DNA of 64,000 bases from Enterobacter hormaechei subsp. hoffmannii (lineage in GTDB: Bacteria; Pseudomonadota; Gammaproteobacteria; Enterobacterales; Enterobacteriaceae). The first letter of the stretch is position 1; each line of letters starts with the position of its first letter. Below the pieces are notes generated by a model that was given only the letters and a program-made list of their open reading frames with translations, searched no databases and was not told where the DNA came from. The translations under genes and the position numbers were made by a program. The stretch lies in the NCBI RefSeq assembly GCF_001729745.1, contig NZ_CP017186.1:496001-560000 (forward strand), written 5' to 3'. This document shows, one piece after another, positions 9,846-19,566 of this stretch.

Positions 9846-12560
9846 ATGACTATGCTGAAAAATATCACCCGGCAGCTGTTCGCGCAGCTGAGCCGCCACC
9901 TGCCACATCGCCTGATTGCGCGCGATCCGCTGCCAAATGCCAACACCCTGGCGGGCGCGGAAATCCCCGCTTCCCTGACCGAGCGCTGCCTGAACGTGGC
10001 GGCGATGGATGAAAACGAAGTCTGGCGCGCCTTTGGCGGCCACCCGGAAGGGCTGAATGCGCAAGAAGTGTCAAAAATCCGCGAGGAACATGGCGATAAC
10101 CAGATCCCGGCGCAAAAACCCTCTCCATGGTGGGTCCACCTGTGGCTCTGCTACCGCAATCCGTTCAACCTGCTGCTGACGGTGCTCGGGATTATCTCTT
10201 ACGCCACTGAAGATCTGTTTGCCGCAGGCGTAATTGCCCTGATGGTGGGGATCTCCACGCTGCTTAACTTTATTCAGGAAGCGCGCTCCACCAAAGCGGC
10301 GGATGCGCTGAAAGCGATGGTCAGCAATACTGCCACCGTGTCGCGTGTGATTAACGACCTCGGCGAAAACGCCTGGATTGAACTGCCCATTGACCAGCTG
10401 GTGCCGGGCGATCTGGTGAAGCTGGCGGCGGGGGACATGATCCCGGCGGATTTACGCATCATCCAGGCGCGGGATCTGTTCGTCGCGCAGGCGTCACTCA
10501 CCGGTGAATCCCTGCCCGTAGAGAAGGTGGCGAGGACCCGCGATCCGCAGCAGATGAATCCGCTGGAATGCGACACCCTGTGCTTTATGGGCACCACGGT
10601 GGTCAGCGGCACGGCGCAGGCCATTGTCACCGCTACCGGCGGCAACACCTGGTTTGGACAGCTTGCCGGACGCGTCAGCGAGCAGGAGAGCGAGCCGAAC
10701 GCATTCCAGAAAGGCATTGGCCGCGTCAGCATGCTGCTGATCCGCTTTATGATGGTCATGACGCCGATTGTCCTGCTGATCAACGGCTACACCAAAGGTG
10801 ACTGGTGGGAAGCGGCGCTGTTCGCCCTCTCCGTGGCTGTCGGCTTAACGCCGGAAATGCTGCCGATGATTGTCACCTCCACGCTGGCGCGCGGGGCGGT
10901 CAAACTCTCTAAACAAAAGGTGATCGTCAAACACCTCGACGCCATCCAGAACTTTGGCGCGATGGACATTCTTTGCACCGATAAAACCGGCACCCTGACC
11001 CAGGACAAAATCGTGCTGGAGAACCACACCGATATCGCCGGAAAGACCAGCGAACGGGTGCTGTACAGCGCGTGGCTGAACAGTCACTACCAGACAGGGC
11101 TGAAAAACCTGCTCGACGTGGCGGTGCTGGAAGGTGTGGATGAAGAGTCTGCCCGCATGCTCTCCGGCCGCTGGCAGAAGGTGGACGAAATTCCGTTCGA
11201 CTTTGAACGGCGCCGCATGTCGGTGGTGGTCAGCGAGCAGCCGGACGTACATCAGCTGATCTGCAAAGGGGCATTGCAGGAGATCCTGAATGTTTCCACG
11301 CAGGTGCGTCATAACGGCGAGATCGTGCCGCTGGATGAGACCATGCTGCGCCGCATCAAACGCGTCACCGATAACCTGAACCGTCAGGGGCTGCGCGTGG
11401 TGGCGGTAGCAAGCAAGTTCCTGCCCGCGCGGGAAGGGGACTACCAGCGTATCGATGAATCCGATTTGATCCTCGAGGGTTACATCGCATTCCTCGATCC
11501 GCCGAAAGAGACCACCGCGCCGGCGCTGAAAGCACTGAAAGCGAGCGGGATCACCGTCAAAATCCTGACCGGCGACAGCGAGCTGGTGGCGGCCAAAGTG
11601 TGCCACGAAGTGGGCCTGGACGCGGGCGACGTCGTGGTGGGGAGCGACATTGAGCACCTGTCCGACGATGAGCTGGCCGAGCTTGCCCTGCGCACCACGC
11701 TGTTTGCCCGCCTGACGCCGATGCATAAAGAACGCATCGTCACTCTGCTGCGTCGTGAAGGGCACGTGGTGGGCTTTATGGGCGACGGCATCAACGATGC
11801 GCCAGCCCTGCGTGCGGCGGATATCGGTATCTCCGTGGACGGCGCGGTGGATATCGCCCGCGAGGCGGCAGATATCATTCTGCTGGAAAAGAGCCTGATG
11901 GTGCTGGAGGAGGGCGTCATCGAAGGGCGTCGCACCTTCGCCAATATGCTCAAATACATCAAAATGACCGCCAGCTCCAACTTCGGTAACGTCTTCAGCG
12001 TGCTGGTGGCGAGCGCCTTCCTGCCGTTCCTGCCGATGCTGCCGCTGCACCTGCTGATTCAGAACCTGATGTACGATGTCTCTCAGGTCGCCATCCCGTT
12101 TGATAACGTGGACGACGAGCAGATCCAGAAGCCGCAGCGCTGGAACCCCGCCGATCTGGGGCGCTTTATGCTGTTCTTTGGGCCGATCAGCTCCATCTTT
12201 GACATTCTGACCTTCTGCCTGATGTGGTTTGTGTTCCACGCCAACACCCCGGAACACCAGACGCTGTTCCAGTCCGGCTGGTTCGTGGTGGGGCTGCTGT
12301 CCCAGACCCTGATTGTGCATATGATCCGCACCCGCCGCATTCCGTTTATCCAGAGCCGTGCCGCATGGCCGCTGATCGTGATGACGGGCATTGTGATGGC
12401 GCTCGGGATCGCGCTGCCGTTCTCGCCGCTTGCAAGTTACCTGCAACTTCAGGCGCTGCCGCTGAGCTACTTCCCGTGGCTGGTGGCGATCCTCGCGGGT
12501 TACATGGTGCTGACGCAGATGGTCAAAGGGTTCTATAGCCGTCGGTATGGATGGCAGTAA
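9846..12560 (+). CDS. mgtA: Magnesium-translocating P-type ATPase
   Basis: 904 residues. A P3B-type ATPase that imports Mg2+ through the inner membrane. The phosphorylation motif CTDKTGTLT is at about residues 377-385, the actuator loop includes LTGESLPVEK, and GDGINDAPAL marks the hinge. Around ten membrane helices include those near residues 98-140, 290-340 and the C-terminal block. ATG 9846 and ATG 9852 (MLKNITRQ) are both possible starts; the second aligns better with E. coli MgtA. A PhoP box, mgtL and the leader RNA lie upstream. Confidence 0.97.
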   Translation: MTMLKNITRQLFAQLSRHLPHRLIARDPLPNANTLAGAEIPASLTERCLNVAAMDENEVWRAFGGHPEGLNAQEVSKIREEHGDNQIPAQKPSPWWVHLWLCYRNPFNLLLTVLGIISYATEDLFAAGVIALMVGISTLLNFIQEARSTKAADALKAMVSNTATVSRVINDLGENAWIELPIDQLVPGDLVKLAAGDMIPADLRIIQARDLFVAQASLTGESLPVEKVARTRDPQQMNPLECDTLCFMGTTVVSGTAQAIVTATGGNTWFGQLAGRVSEQESEPNAFQKGIGRVSMLLIRFMMVMTPIVLLINGYTKGDWWEAALFALSVAVGLTPEMLPMIVTSTLARGAVKLSKQKVIVKHLDAIQNFGAMDILCTDKTGTLTQDKIVLENHTDIAGKTSERVLYSAWLNSHYQTGLKNLLDVAVLEGVDEESARMLSGRWQKVDEIPFDFERRRMSVVVSEQPDVHQLICKGALQEILNVSTQVRHNGEIVPLDETMLRRIKRVTDNLNRQGLRVVAVASKFLPAREGDYQRIDESDLILEGYIAFLDPPKETTAPALKALKASGITVKILTGDSELVAAKVCHEVGLDAGDVVVGSDIEHLSDDELAELALRTTLFARLTPMHKERIVTLLRREGHVVGFMGDGINDAPALRAADIGISVDGAVDIAREAADIILLEKSLMVLEEGVIEGRRTFANMLKYIKMTASSNFGNVFSVLVASAFLPFLPMLPLHLLIQNLMYDVSQVAIPFDNVDDEQIQKPQRWNPADLGRFMLFFGPISSIFDILTFCLMWFVFHANTPEHQTLFQSGWFVVGLLSQTLIVHMIRTRRIPFIQSRAAWPLIVMTGIVMALGIALPFSPLASYLQLQALPLSYFPWLVAILAGYMVLTQMVKGFYSRRYGWQ

Positions 12561-12566
12561 CGGCAA

Positions 12567-12637
12567 GCCCGGTGGCGCTGCGCTTACCGGGCCTACGATC
12601 CGAACGTAGGCCGGGTAAGGCGAAGCCGCCACCCGGC
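12567..12637. repeat. REP/BIME element after mgtA
   Basis: Paired inverted REP cores (GCCCGGTGGCGCTGCGCTTA and GTAGGCCGGGTAAGGCGAAG) directly follow the mgtA stop. This intergenic element probably limits 3' decay of the mgtA mRNA. Confidence 0.85.
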
Positions 12638-12760
12638 AGCTGGCTTTCCTCCCAAATTCAACAACCTGTGATCTCCGTCGGCGCATTCGCTTGACGACAA
12701 TTTGAGCGCATGTTAACAGAATGTTTTGCCTTTATTTGGCCCGTCAGATAAGGAACATTC

Positions 12761-15145
12761 ATGTTACGGTACAGTCTCTTAACCGCCGGGCTTATGCTCG
12801 GCGCCTCCGCCTTTGCCGCCCCGGCAGGCGACCTTCCCTTAATGCCCTGGCCTGCGAAGGTTGAACGCCCGACCACACAGGGTGCGCTGGTGCTTAACAA
12901 TCAACTCTCCGTGAGCGTCAGCGGCGACGATCTGGGGGATGCGGTCAACCGCCTGCGCCAGCGCATCGCCCTGCAAACTGGCTGGACGCTACAGCCGCAG
13001 GCCGAAAAACCTGACAAGCCAACCATCCGTATTTCCATCGCTAAAAAAGTGAAGCCGCAGCCGCTGCCGGACAGCGATGAGAGCTATAAACTCACGGTGG
13101 ACGCCAACGGCGTAAATATCTCCGCCAACACCCGCTTCGGCGCGCTGCGCGCCATGGAAACCTTGCTCCAGCTGATGCAGAACGGTGCCGAAAACACCTC
13201 GATTCCGTGGGTTACCATTGAAGATTCGCCGCGCTTCCCGTGGCGCGGGCTGCTGCTCGATTCAGCGCGCCATTTCATCCCGTTACCCGATATCAAACGC
13301 CAGATCGACGGCATGGCCGCGGCTAAGCTCAACGTCCTGCACTGGCATTTGACGGACGATCAGGGTTGGCGCTTTACCTCGAAGCGTTATCCAAAATTAA
13401 CCCAGCTTGCCAGCGATGGGCTGTTCTACACCACGGAGCAGATGCGCGAGATTGTGCGTTACGCTGCCGAGCGCGGCATACGCGTGGTGCCGGAAATTGA
13501 TATGCCGGGCCACGCCTCGGCGATTGCCGTCGCCTACCCGGAGCTGATGAGCGCGCCGGGGCCGTACGCCATGGAGCGCCACTGGGGCGTGCTTAAGCCA
13601 GTGCTGGATCCCACCAAAGAGGCGACCTATACCTTTGCCAACGTGATGGTCAGCGAACTGGCGGCGATCTTCCCGGATCCGTATCTGCATATTGGCGGCG
13701 ATGAGGTTGACGACAGCCAGTGGAAAGCGAACGCTGCGATCCAGAGATTCATGCGCGACAACAAACTGGCGGACAGCCATGCGTTGCAGGCGTATTTCAA
13801 CCGCAAGCTGGAGACGATCCTTGAGAAGCACCACCGGCAGATGGTTGGCTGGGATGAGATCTACCATCCCGATCTGCCGAAAAGCATTCTGATCCAGTCC
13901 TGGCAGGGACAGGACGCGCTGGGGCAGGTGGCGCAGAACGGCTATAAGGGCATTCTCTCTACCGGTTTCTACCTTGATCAGCCGCAATCCACCGCCTACC
14001 ACTACCGCAATGAAATTGTGCCGCAGGGGTTGAACGGCGTGGATGTGATAGCAGACACCGACAGCGTCCAGAGCTGGGCTTTCTCGATGCCGCGTCTGAA
14101 AGGCAAGCCGGTGGAAGGCAGCTTTACGCTGGTGAAAGGCGATGCTGGCTGGCGCGGATTCATTGATTTTGCCGGGAAATCGCGTCGGGCGGTGGATAAC
14201 ATTCAGTGGCGGGACGACAATCAGGTAACGTTTTCCCTTGATACCTGGATGGGTGAAACGCGTCCGGTCGTTTCTGTTGAGAACGATAAGCTCAGCGGCT
14301 ATTTCCTGGTGGGTAACGCCCGCTACCCGATTAGCGGCACGCGTCAGGACGAGGTGCCGAAAGGCGTTCCGCCGGTGGTGCCGGACCCGGCGAACGAGGC
14401 CAATCTGCTCGGCGGTGAAGCCGCGCTGTGGGCGGAAAACGTAGTCGCGCCAGTGCTGGATATCCGTCTGTGGCCGCGCGCCTTTGCGGTGGCGGAGCGA
14501 CTTTGGTCGGCGAAGGACGTCAACGACATCGACAACATGTATACCCGGCTCCAGGCGATGGACAGCTGGTCCACGGTATCGGTTGGGCTACAGCAGCATA
14601 CCCAGCAGCAGATACAGTTCACGCGCCTCGCTAACAATGCGGATACCTTGCCGCTACAAATCCTCGCCCAGGCGCTTGAACCGGCGCAGTATTACACCCG
14701 TCAGCATCTTAAGTTCCAGGCCGGAAACTATCATCAGTTTGAGCCGCTCAACCGGCTCGCTGACGCGCTAAACGCGGAAAGTGCGACCGTGCGTCAGATG
14801 AATAAATGGGCTGATCGTCTGGTGAGCGACGCGGAAGACACGGAGAGCGCCGACGCGCTGCGCCACGTCTTTAACCGCTGGCAGAACAACACCAGCGACG
14901 TGCTGGCCTTGAGCGAAAACAGCTATCAGTTGAAGGCCATCAAACCGGTAATTCAGGAGGTGGACAAGCTGGCCTCGATTGGCCTGCGGCTGACGGATCT
15001 GGTGGCACGTCAGGGAACGCTGGATGATAAAGAGATCGCGTCGATCCAGAGCGAACTGGATAACGCGGCGAAAATCCAGGACGAGGTGGTGATTGCGGCG
15101 GTGTACCCGCTGGAAACGCTGCTGCGTGCGACGCAGAATCAGTAG
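12761..15145 (+). CDS. Secreted GH20 beta-N-acetylhexosaminidase
   Basis: 794 residues with a signal peptide (hydrophobic residues 4-19, cleavage likely after ASAFA at 19). The GH20 catalytic pair Asp314-Glu315 is seen in HIGGDEVDD, and the barrel begins at about residue 155 with WRGLLLDSARHF. The family releases terminal N-acetylglucosamine from chitooligosaccharides or glycans in the periplasm. An extra inserted module (about residues 430-530) splits the barrel before LLGGEAALW. It converges with the GbpA-like LPMO gene, together suggesting chitin use. The exact name (chb-type or other) is not clear. Confidence 0.88.
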   Translation: MLRYSLLTAGLMLGASAFAAPAGDLPLMPWPAKVERPTTQGALVLNNQLSVSVSGDDLGDAVNRLRQRIALQTGWTLQPQAEKPDKPTIRISIAKKVKPQPLPDSDESYKLTVDANGVNISANTRFGALRAMETLLQLMQNGAENTSIPWVTIEDSPRFPWRGLLLDSARHFIPLPDIKRQIDGMAAAKLNVLHWHLTDDQGWRFTSKRYPKLTQLASDGLFYTTEQMREIVRYAAERGIRVVPEIDMPGHASAIAVAYPELMSAPGPYAMERHWGVLKPVLDPTKEATYTFANVMVSELAAIFPDPYLHIGGDEVDDSQWKANAAIQRFMRDNKLADSHALQAYFNRKLETILEKHHRQMVGWDEIYHPDLPKSILIQSWQGQDALGQVAQNGYKGILSTGFYLDQPQSTAYHYRNEIVPQGLNGVDVIADTDSVQSWAFSMPRLKGKPVEGSFTLVKGDAGWRGFIDFAGKSRRAVDNIQWRDDNQVTFSLDTWMGETRPVVSVENDKLSGYFLVGNARYPISGTRQDEVPKGVPPVVPDPANEANLLGGEAALWAENVVAPVLDIRLWPRAFAVAERLWSAKDVNDIDNMYTRLQAMDSWSTVSVGLQQHTQQQIQFTRLANNADTLPLQILAQALEPAQYYTRQHLKFQAGNYHQFEPLNRLADALNAESATVRQMNKWADRLVSDAEDTESADALRHVFNRWQNNTSDVLALSENSYQLKAIKPVIQEVDKLASIGLRLTDLVARQGTLDDKEIASIQSELDNAAKIQDEVVIAAVYPLETLLRATQNQ

Positions 15146-15154
15146 AAAAAAATA

Positions 15155-15298
15155 CCCCTCACCCCAACCCCTCTCCCCTTTGGAGGGAGGGCCAGGCGAG
15201 GGGGCTCTATCGGTACCCTCTCCCCTTTGGAGAGAGGGCCAGGCGAGGGGGCTCGATCCGTTCCCTCTCCCCTTTGGGGAGAGGGTTAGGGTGAGGGG
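15155..15298. repeat. Triple palindromic CCCTCTCC...GGAGAGGG repeat
   Basis: Three near-identical units of CCCTCTCCCCTTTGG(A/G)GAGAGGG with flanking CCCCTCACCC and GGGTGAGGGG arms fill the gap between two convergent genes. Each unit can fold into a hairpin. The same family recurs at 22059, 25428 and 33720-33860. On position it could serve as a bidirectional terminator or mRNA protector. Confidence 0.8.
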
Positions 15299-15312
15299 TA
15301 AGGTTTTTCCAC

Positions 15313-16764
15313 TCAGTTCTTCAACACCCACGCCTCTTTCCAGTGCGCGCCAACGCCAGGCTCAAACTGGTTTGCGGTTGGGCTGTACTGCACGCAGTAG
15401 CCGCTGTACGGGAAAGGCTTACATTCGTAGGTCTTACCGTCTTTTGGCTGTAGTACCACGGTGCCTGCTTTGTACGAGGCGATATTGTCCGGGAAGGTAA
15501 AGTCGTGGTGGCCGGTGCTGTCCGCAGCCGCATCGCTTTCCAGCATCAGGTTCAGCACGTCCTGGGCGAACATCGTGCCGTCTTTATTGGTCGCGTAGTA
15601 TTTCAGCATATGGTGTCCCGCCGTCACGTCAGTCAGCGTCATGGTCACGTCCTGATTGACGTTGTTCATGTCCTGCTTCAGGTAACCTTTTTCCGCACCG
15701 TGGTGGTTCATCACGTGTGCTTCAAAATTAACGTCACCCTGCGTGTTGACGTGGAAGCTGACGGTCGCGTTGCCATGTTCGATTTTGCTGTATTGCAGAT
15801 CGGAAACGGCGATGGTCTCGCTCACCTGCGCTTTTTGCTCTTCATAGGAGATGGCAACGGATTTCAGCGTGCTGCCGTCTTTCACGAATACGCTGTTGGC
15901 GCCGTGAACCGGGCTGATGTCACCGGCTTCATCTTTAACACCGACGCGGACATCGCTCTGAGCGGTGTTGATCTTCTGCGCCAGATCGTAAGACCACTGG
16001 TTAGCGTCGCCTTGTTCAGCAGAGCCGATGGTCATTTCGGTACGCATGGCGGTCACTTCACCGTTGGCGTCGAAGAAGCGTGCGATAACCTTATCGCCCA
16101 CGTTCAGGTTATTACCGGCAATCTGGCCGCTCAGGGTTTTGCTCCATTCGGAAACGATCGCAGGCGTTTCGTCCGGGGTTACGTTGCCACCATTCCCGAA
16201 ATCAACGTCAATGGCCTGATAAAAGCTATTTGAGGTGTCCGCAATTTCCCACACGCCGTAAATAACCTGGTACCCCGTACGCGCAGGAACATTGCAAGTC
16301 ATAGATTTTGTTACAGCTGGTGCCTGACTATTTCCGTTGATCGTACAGAATGGAGTTAATTCAAATTGATCGCGAGTCAGCGGCTTATTTGGATCCCAAT
16401 TTTGTTTGGTGATGTAATAGCGCCAGTTAGTGGTTTTATGCGGTGCAGTATGATGCCAGACGAACTCATGCGGGCCTGCTGTTATCGGGTTTTTGGTCCA
16501 GGCATTCAGGCTTTGCTTATCCAGCTGAGAATACTGGGAAATACCTGCACTGGCGAGCTGGCCGTCCGGCGGCATAGCGCCGGTCGGGAAACCGGAAGTT
16601 TTTTCCACGCTCTGCGGTTCATACTGTACAGCGCCGCAATCAATATTTTGGCCAAGCTTACACATATAGGCGCGGCTGGCTGGAGATTCAATATAGCCGT
16701 GAGCAAATGCCGACGATGCAACGGTCACTGTCGCGAGGGCAAGTGCAATTTTTGAAAGTTTCAT
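15313..16764 (-). CDS. gbpA: GbpA-like chitin-binding lytic polysaccharide monooxygenase (AA10)
   Basis: 483 residues, close to the 485 of Vibrio cholerae GbpA. The signal peptide ends at AFA21, so the mature protein begins with His22 (HGYIESP), the copper-binding histidine of LPMOs; a second His lies in the FVWHHTAPHK stretch near residue 103. Four regions follow: AA10 catalytic domain (22-210), two GbpA linker/binding domains (about 220-420), and a C-terminal chitin-binding module (ECKPFPYSGYC). It oxidatively cleaves or binds chitin and N-acetylglucosamine-rich surfaces outside the cell. It converges with the GH20 gene. Confidence 0.9.
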   Translation of the reverse strand: MKLSKIALALATVTVASSAFAHGYIESPASRAYMCKLGQNIDCGAVQYEPQSVEKTSGFPTGAMPPDGQLASAGISQYSQLDKQSLNAWTKNPITAGPHEFVWHHTAPHKTTNWRYYITKQNWDPNKPLTRDQFELTPFCTINGNSQAPAVTKSMTCNVPARTGYQVIYGVWEIADTSNSFYQAIDVDFGNGGNVTPDETPAIVSEWSKTLSGQIAGNNLNVGDKVIARFFDANGEVTAMRTEMTIGSAEQGDANQWSYDLAQKINTAQSDVRVGVKDEAGDISPVHGANSVFVKDGSTLKSVAISYEEQKAQVSETIAVSDLQYSKIEHGNATVSFHVNTQGDVNFEAHVMNHHGAEKGYLKQDMNNVNQDVTMTLTDVTAGHHMLKYYATNKDGTMFAQDVLNLMLESDAAADSTGHHDFTFPDNIASYKAGTVVLQPKDGKTYECKPFPYSGYCVQYSPTANQFEPGVGAHWKEAWVLKN

Positions 16765-16859
16765 TACTCATCCATTATTAGAGAATATTACCGGGTGGAG
16801 AAGCTTAATAATGGACGGTGCGATTTGTCATTTTATATGGAGAGTAAAAATAGTCGAAA

Positions 16860-16887
16860 TAAAAAGGACAGCTAAGCTGCCCTTTCT
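16860..16887 (-). terminator. Intrinsic terminator after ridA
   Basis: Read on the minus strand, a stem AAAGGGCAGC...GCTGTCCTTT with a short loop is followed by T-rich sequence, 15 bases or so after the ridA stop. Confidence 0.65.
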
Positions 16888-16900
16888 TAATTGAATTGAA

Positions 16901-17287
16901 TTAGCGACGTACGGCAATCGCTTCAATTTCAATTTTCACGTCTTTTGGCAGACGCGCCACTTCCACGCAAGAGCGAGCCGGGAAGGTCGCGTTGTGCTCG
17001 GTGAAGAACGCTTCGTAAGTGGCGTTAACGGTCGCGAAATCATTCAGATCTTTCACGAACACGGTGGTTTTGACGATATCGCCCACTTTCAGACCGGCAG
17101 ATTCCACGATCGCCTGCACGTTTTCCAGCGACTGACGCGCCTGCGCCGCTACGTCGGCTGGCACTTCACCGGTTTTTGGGTTCACCGGGATCTGACCAGA
17201 AGTGATGATCATGCTGCCCAGATCAACGCCCTGAACGTATGGGCCGATAGCCGCTGGTGCATTTTCCGTCGCGAGTACTTTGCTCAT
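16901..17287 (-). CDS. ridA: 2-iminobutanoate/2-iminopropanoate deaminase
   Basis: 128 residues, the full length of RidA (YjgF). The trimeric enzyme hydrolyses reactive enamine/imine products of PLP enzymes such as IlvA. The family signature is seen in ARSCVEVARLPKDVKIEIEAIA at the C terminus, including the conserved Arg that binds the substrate carboxylate. It sits after pyrBI, as in E. coli, with an intrinsic terminator behind it. Confidence 0.97.
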   Translation of the reverse strand: MSKVLATENAPAAIGPYVQGVDLGSMIITSGQIPVNPKTGEVPADVAAQARQSLENVQAIVESAGLKVGDIVKTTVFVKDLNDFATVNATYEAFFTEHNATFPARSCVEVARLPKDVKIEIEAIAVRR

Positions 17288-17360
17288 TTTTTCTCCAGAA
17301 TTACAGCGTTAAGAATGTTCCCGGCCATTATAACAGCCGGGATTTCATTACCAACCTCAA

Positions 17361-17822
17361 TTAGTTGGCCAGCACCACATAATGAGAAAACTCTTTTTCG
17401 CAGTATTTGCATTTGAGTGCGATGTCATTGGCGCGTTTTTTCACTGCGAAACTGGAGGAAACCGGCTCAGCATGGCTGATGCAGTTGCTGTTCGGGCAGA
17501 CCAGCACGCTTTCGATGCGATCCGGCAGGCTTGGGCGGGATTTGCCCACCACGTCGTAATCGTCGATGCGGTTAACCGTGGCGTCCGGCGCGTACAGCGA
17601 CAGCTGGTTAACCTGCTCGTCGGTCAGGAAGGTGTTCTCGATTTTGATCAGGTCTTTACGGCCCATTTCGCCCGACGGCAGGTTCAGGCCGATGGTGATG
17701 CGCTGGTCCGTTTCGGTCAGTTTGAACAGCGTCAGCAGTTTAAAGCCCACCTGCGCAGGGATGTGGTCAATCACGGTGCCACGCTTGATGGCTTCAACCT
17801 GGAGTTTGTTATCGTGTGTCAT
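17361..17822 (-). CDS. pyrI: Aspartate carbamoyltransferase regulatory chain
   Basis: 153 residues. It binds CTP and ATP in its N-terminal half and holds zinc through four cysteines in the C-terminal half (CPNSNC and CKYCEKEF). With PyrB it forms the allosteric dodecamer of pyrimidine synthesis. It begins 12 bases after the pyrB stop, so the two are translated from one message. Confidence 0.97.
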   Translation of the reverse strand: MTHDNKLQVEAIKRGTVIDHIPAQVGFKLLTLFKLTETDQRITIGLNLPSGEMGRKDLIKIENTFLTDEQVNQLSLYAPDATVNRIDDYDVVGKSRPSLPDRIESVLVCPNSNCISHAEPVSSSFAVKKRANDIALKCKYCEKEFSHYVVLAN

Positions 17823-17834
17823 GGTCGTCTCCCC

Positions 17835-18767
17835 TTACAGAGCTAATTCGCGATTCAGAACCAGTGCCAGTAACGCCTGGCGAGCGAAGATGCCGTTTCC
17901 GGCCTGCTGGAAGTACCAGGCGTGCGGCGTTTTGTCCACGTCTGTGGTGATCTCATCGATGCGCGGCAGCGGGTGCAGCACCTTCATATTGTCACGCGCG
18001 CCTTCAAGGTCGCTGGCGCGCAGCACGAACTGCGCCTTCACGTTGGCGTACTCGGACGGATCCAGACGCTCTTTCTGCACGCGGGTCATGTAGAGAATAT
18101 CCACGTTGCCCATCACCTCTTCGATACTGGCGTGCAGGCTCCACGCGATGCCTTTCTCGTCCAGCATGTCGAGAATGTACTGCGGCATCGCCAGCGCGTC
18201 CGGCGCGATAAAGAAGAAGCGGTTGCCGTTAAATTTCGCCAGCGCCTGGGTCAGGGAGTGGACGGTGCGGCCATATTTCAGGTCGCCGACCATGGCGATG
18301 TTCAGGTTCTCAAGCGTGCCCTGAGTCTCCTGAATGGTGAACAGATCCAGCAGGGTCTGCGTCGGATGCTGGTTAGCACCGTCACCGGCGTTCAGCACCG
18401 GAATGCCGCCGGAAAACTCGGTCGCCAGACGCGCCGCGCCCTCCTGCGGGTGGCGCATCACAATCGCGTCAACGTAGGTACTGATAACCGAAATGGTATC
18501 CGCCAGGGTTTCGCCTTTTTTGCCCAGCGACGTGTTGCTGCTGTCCGAGAAGCCCACCACGCTCGCGCCCAGACGGTGCATGGAGGTTTCGAAGGAGAGG
18601 CGGGTGCGGGTCGAGGCTTCGAAGAAGCAGCTCGCAATCACCTTGTGCTTCAACAGCTCCGGTTGCGGATTGGCCTTCAGTTTTGCCGCGGTTTCCAGAA
18701 CCAGTTCCAGCTCTTCGCGGCTGAGGTCGTTTATGGAAATGATGTGTTTTTGATAAAGCGGATTCAT
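17835..18767 (-). CDS. pyrB: Aspartate carbamoyltransferase catalytic chain
   Basis: 310 residues. It joins carbamoyl phosphate to aspartate, the committed step of pyrimidine synthesis. The carbamoyl-phosphate motif [12 protein letters not shown] is at about residues 49-60 and [10 protein letters not shown] near 135-144. A leader peptide and UTP-sensitive attenuator (18789-18906) precede it, and pyrI follows at once. Confidence 0.97.
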   Translation of the reverse strand: MNPLYQKHIISINDLSREELELVLETAAKLKANPQPELLKHKVIASCFFEASTRTRLSFETSMHRLGASVVGFSDSSNTSLGKKGETLADTISVISTYVDAIVMRHPQEGAARLATEFSGGIPVLNAGDGANQHPTQTLLDLFTIQETQGTLENLNIAMVGDLKYGRTVHSLTQALAKFNGNRFFFIAPDALAMPQYILDMLDEKGIAWSLHASIEEVMGNVDILYMTRVQKERLDPSEYANVKAQFVLRASDLEGARDNMKVLHPLPRIDEITTDVDKTPHAWYFQQAGNGIFARQALLALVLNRELAL

Positions 18768-18788
18768 GTTTATCTCCTGACGCCGGGC

Positions 18789-18815
18789 AAAAAAAAGCCC
18801 CTCAAATGAGGGGCT
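18789..18815 (-). terminator. pyrBI attenuator terminator
   Basis: On the minus strand AGCCCCTCA-TT-TGAGGGGCT forms a 9-bp perfect stem followed by eight T residues. The stop codon of pyrL lies inside it at 18802-18804, so ribosomes close behind RNA polymerase block the hairpin, as in E. coli pyrBI. Confidence 0.93.
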
Positions 18816-18906
18816 CTGGGAATAGGTTTAGCAACGGGAAGAAAAACGGCAGGCCAGCGTCTGATTTCAGACGCGGTAAGACGTTATGTCGTACACGCTT
18901 GACCAT
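18802..18906 (-). CDS. pyrL: pyrBI operon leader peptide
   Basis: A 34-residue ORF beginning [14 protein letters not shown] and containing [12 protein letters not shown], close to E. coli PyrL. The codons over the FFFP region correspond to U-rich RNA where polymerase pauses when UTP is low, letting the ribosome catch up and prevent termination at 18789-18815. The ORF end overlaps the terminator stem. Confidence 0.9.
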   Translation of the reverse strand: MVKRVRHNVLPRLKSDAGLPFFFPLLNLFPEPLI

Positions 18907-19006
18907 GCTTCCTCCCGGCAAACTGTCGGGCATTATACGCAGCTCGCTTTTGGGATCAAGCGATTTAATGCACGCTTTACTCAATGCAAACGGTTCTTTG
19001 TGAATA

Positions 19007-19486
19007 TTAATGCGTTCTGAGTAAATAATTAATTTGCTTATGCACCAGCGCGGTGCGCTTCACTACGCGGGGCGCGACCCAGACAATACTGCTCCCGGCC
19101 ACTACACCTAAAATTTCCGGTAACTGGTGATAATCCAGAATACGCGCCACCGCGCGGCCATATCCGGCGACGGTATGGATAAGGATAAATTCGCTGTTGT
19201 GCTCCACGCTCACCACCATTTCAGAGACCGTACGCGCCGCGTCGGGGGCCGGGCGCAGCTGGGGATTCAGCGAATAAATCTTTAGCCCTTTGGCATTGCG
19301 AATTTTTATGACACCAAGCAACTTGAGCAGACGTGAAACGGTGGACTGGCTGATGGTCTCAAAACCACGCTCCTGTAAGTCACGGCGGATCTCTTCCTGG
19401 GAGAGATAGCTCTTTTCCGCGATCAGACGCTGGCAGACCGTTAGCTGTAGTTGCTCTTTGGGAGAGTACTCTTCGTAATCCATCAT
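19007..19486 (-). CDS. ArgR-family arginine repressor (second copy type)
   Basis: 159 residues when started at ATG 19486 (MMDYEEY), the usual ArgR length; in-frame ATG 19495 is an alternative, and a frame up to 19639 is unlikely. The winged helix includes ISQSTVSRLLKLLGVIKIRN, and the C-terminal domain that binds arginine and forms hexamers follows. It is last in the arcA-arcC-arcB-yfcC-like cluster, separated by a REP element, so it probably controls this arginine deiminase operon. The chromosome's main argR would lie elsewhere (inference). Salmonella has similar extra argR genes at its arc locus. Confidence 0.88.
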   Translation of the reverse strand: MMDYEEYSPKEQLQLTVCQRLIAEKSYLSQEEIRRDLQERGFETISQSTVSRLLKLLGVIKIRNAKGLKIYSLNPQLRPAPDAARTVSEMVVSVEHNSEFILIHTVAGYGRAVARILDYHQLPEILGVVAGSSIVWVAPRVVKRTALVHKQINYLLRTH

Positions 19487-19533
19487 AGTTCCCATATCAG
19501 TTCCCGAAATAACCGGTGGCACCGCACCGATCC

Positions 19534-19563
19534 GTAGGCCGGATAAGCGCAGCGCCATCCGGC
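19534..19563. repeat. Single REP unit upstream of the argR-like gene
   Basis: GTAGGCCGGATAAGCGCAGCGCCATCCGGC is one complete REP core placed between the transporter stop and the repressor start. It may separate expression levels of the two genes. Confidence 0.8.
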
Positions 19564-19566
19564 AAA

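Noticed and set aside
10845..12686. 613-codon open frame antisense to mgtA
   Set aside because: It mirrors the third-position GC bias of mgtA, has no ribosome site and its His/Gln/Arg-rich product resembles no family. It is a shadow frame.
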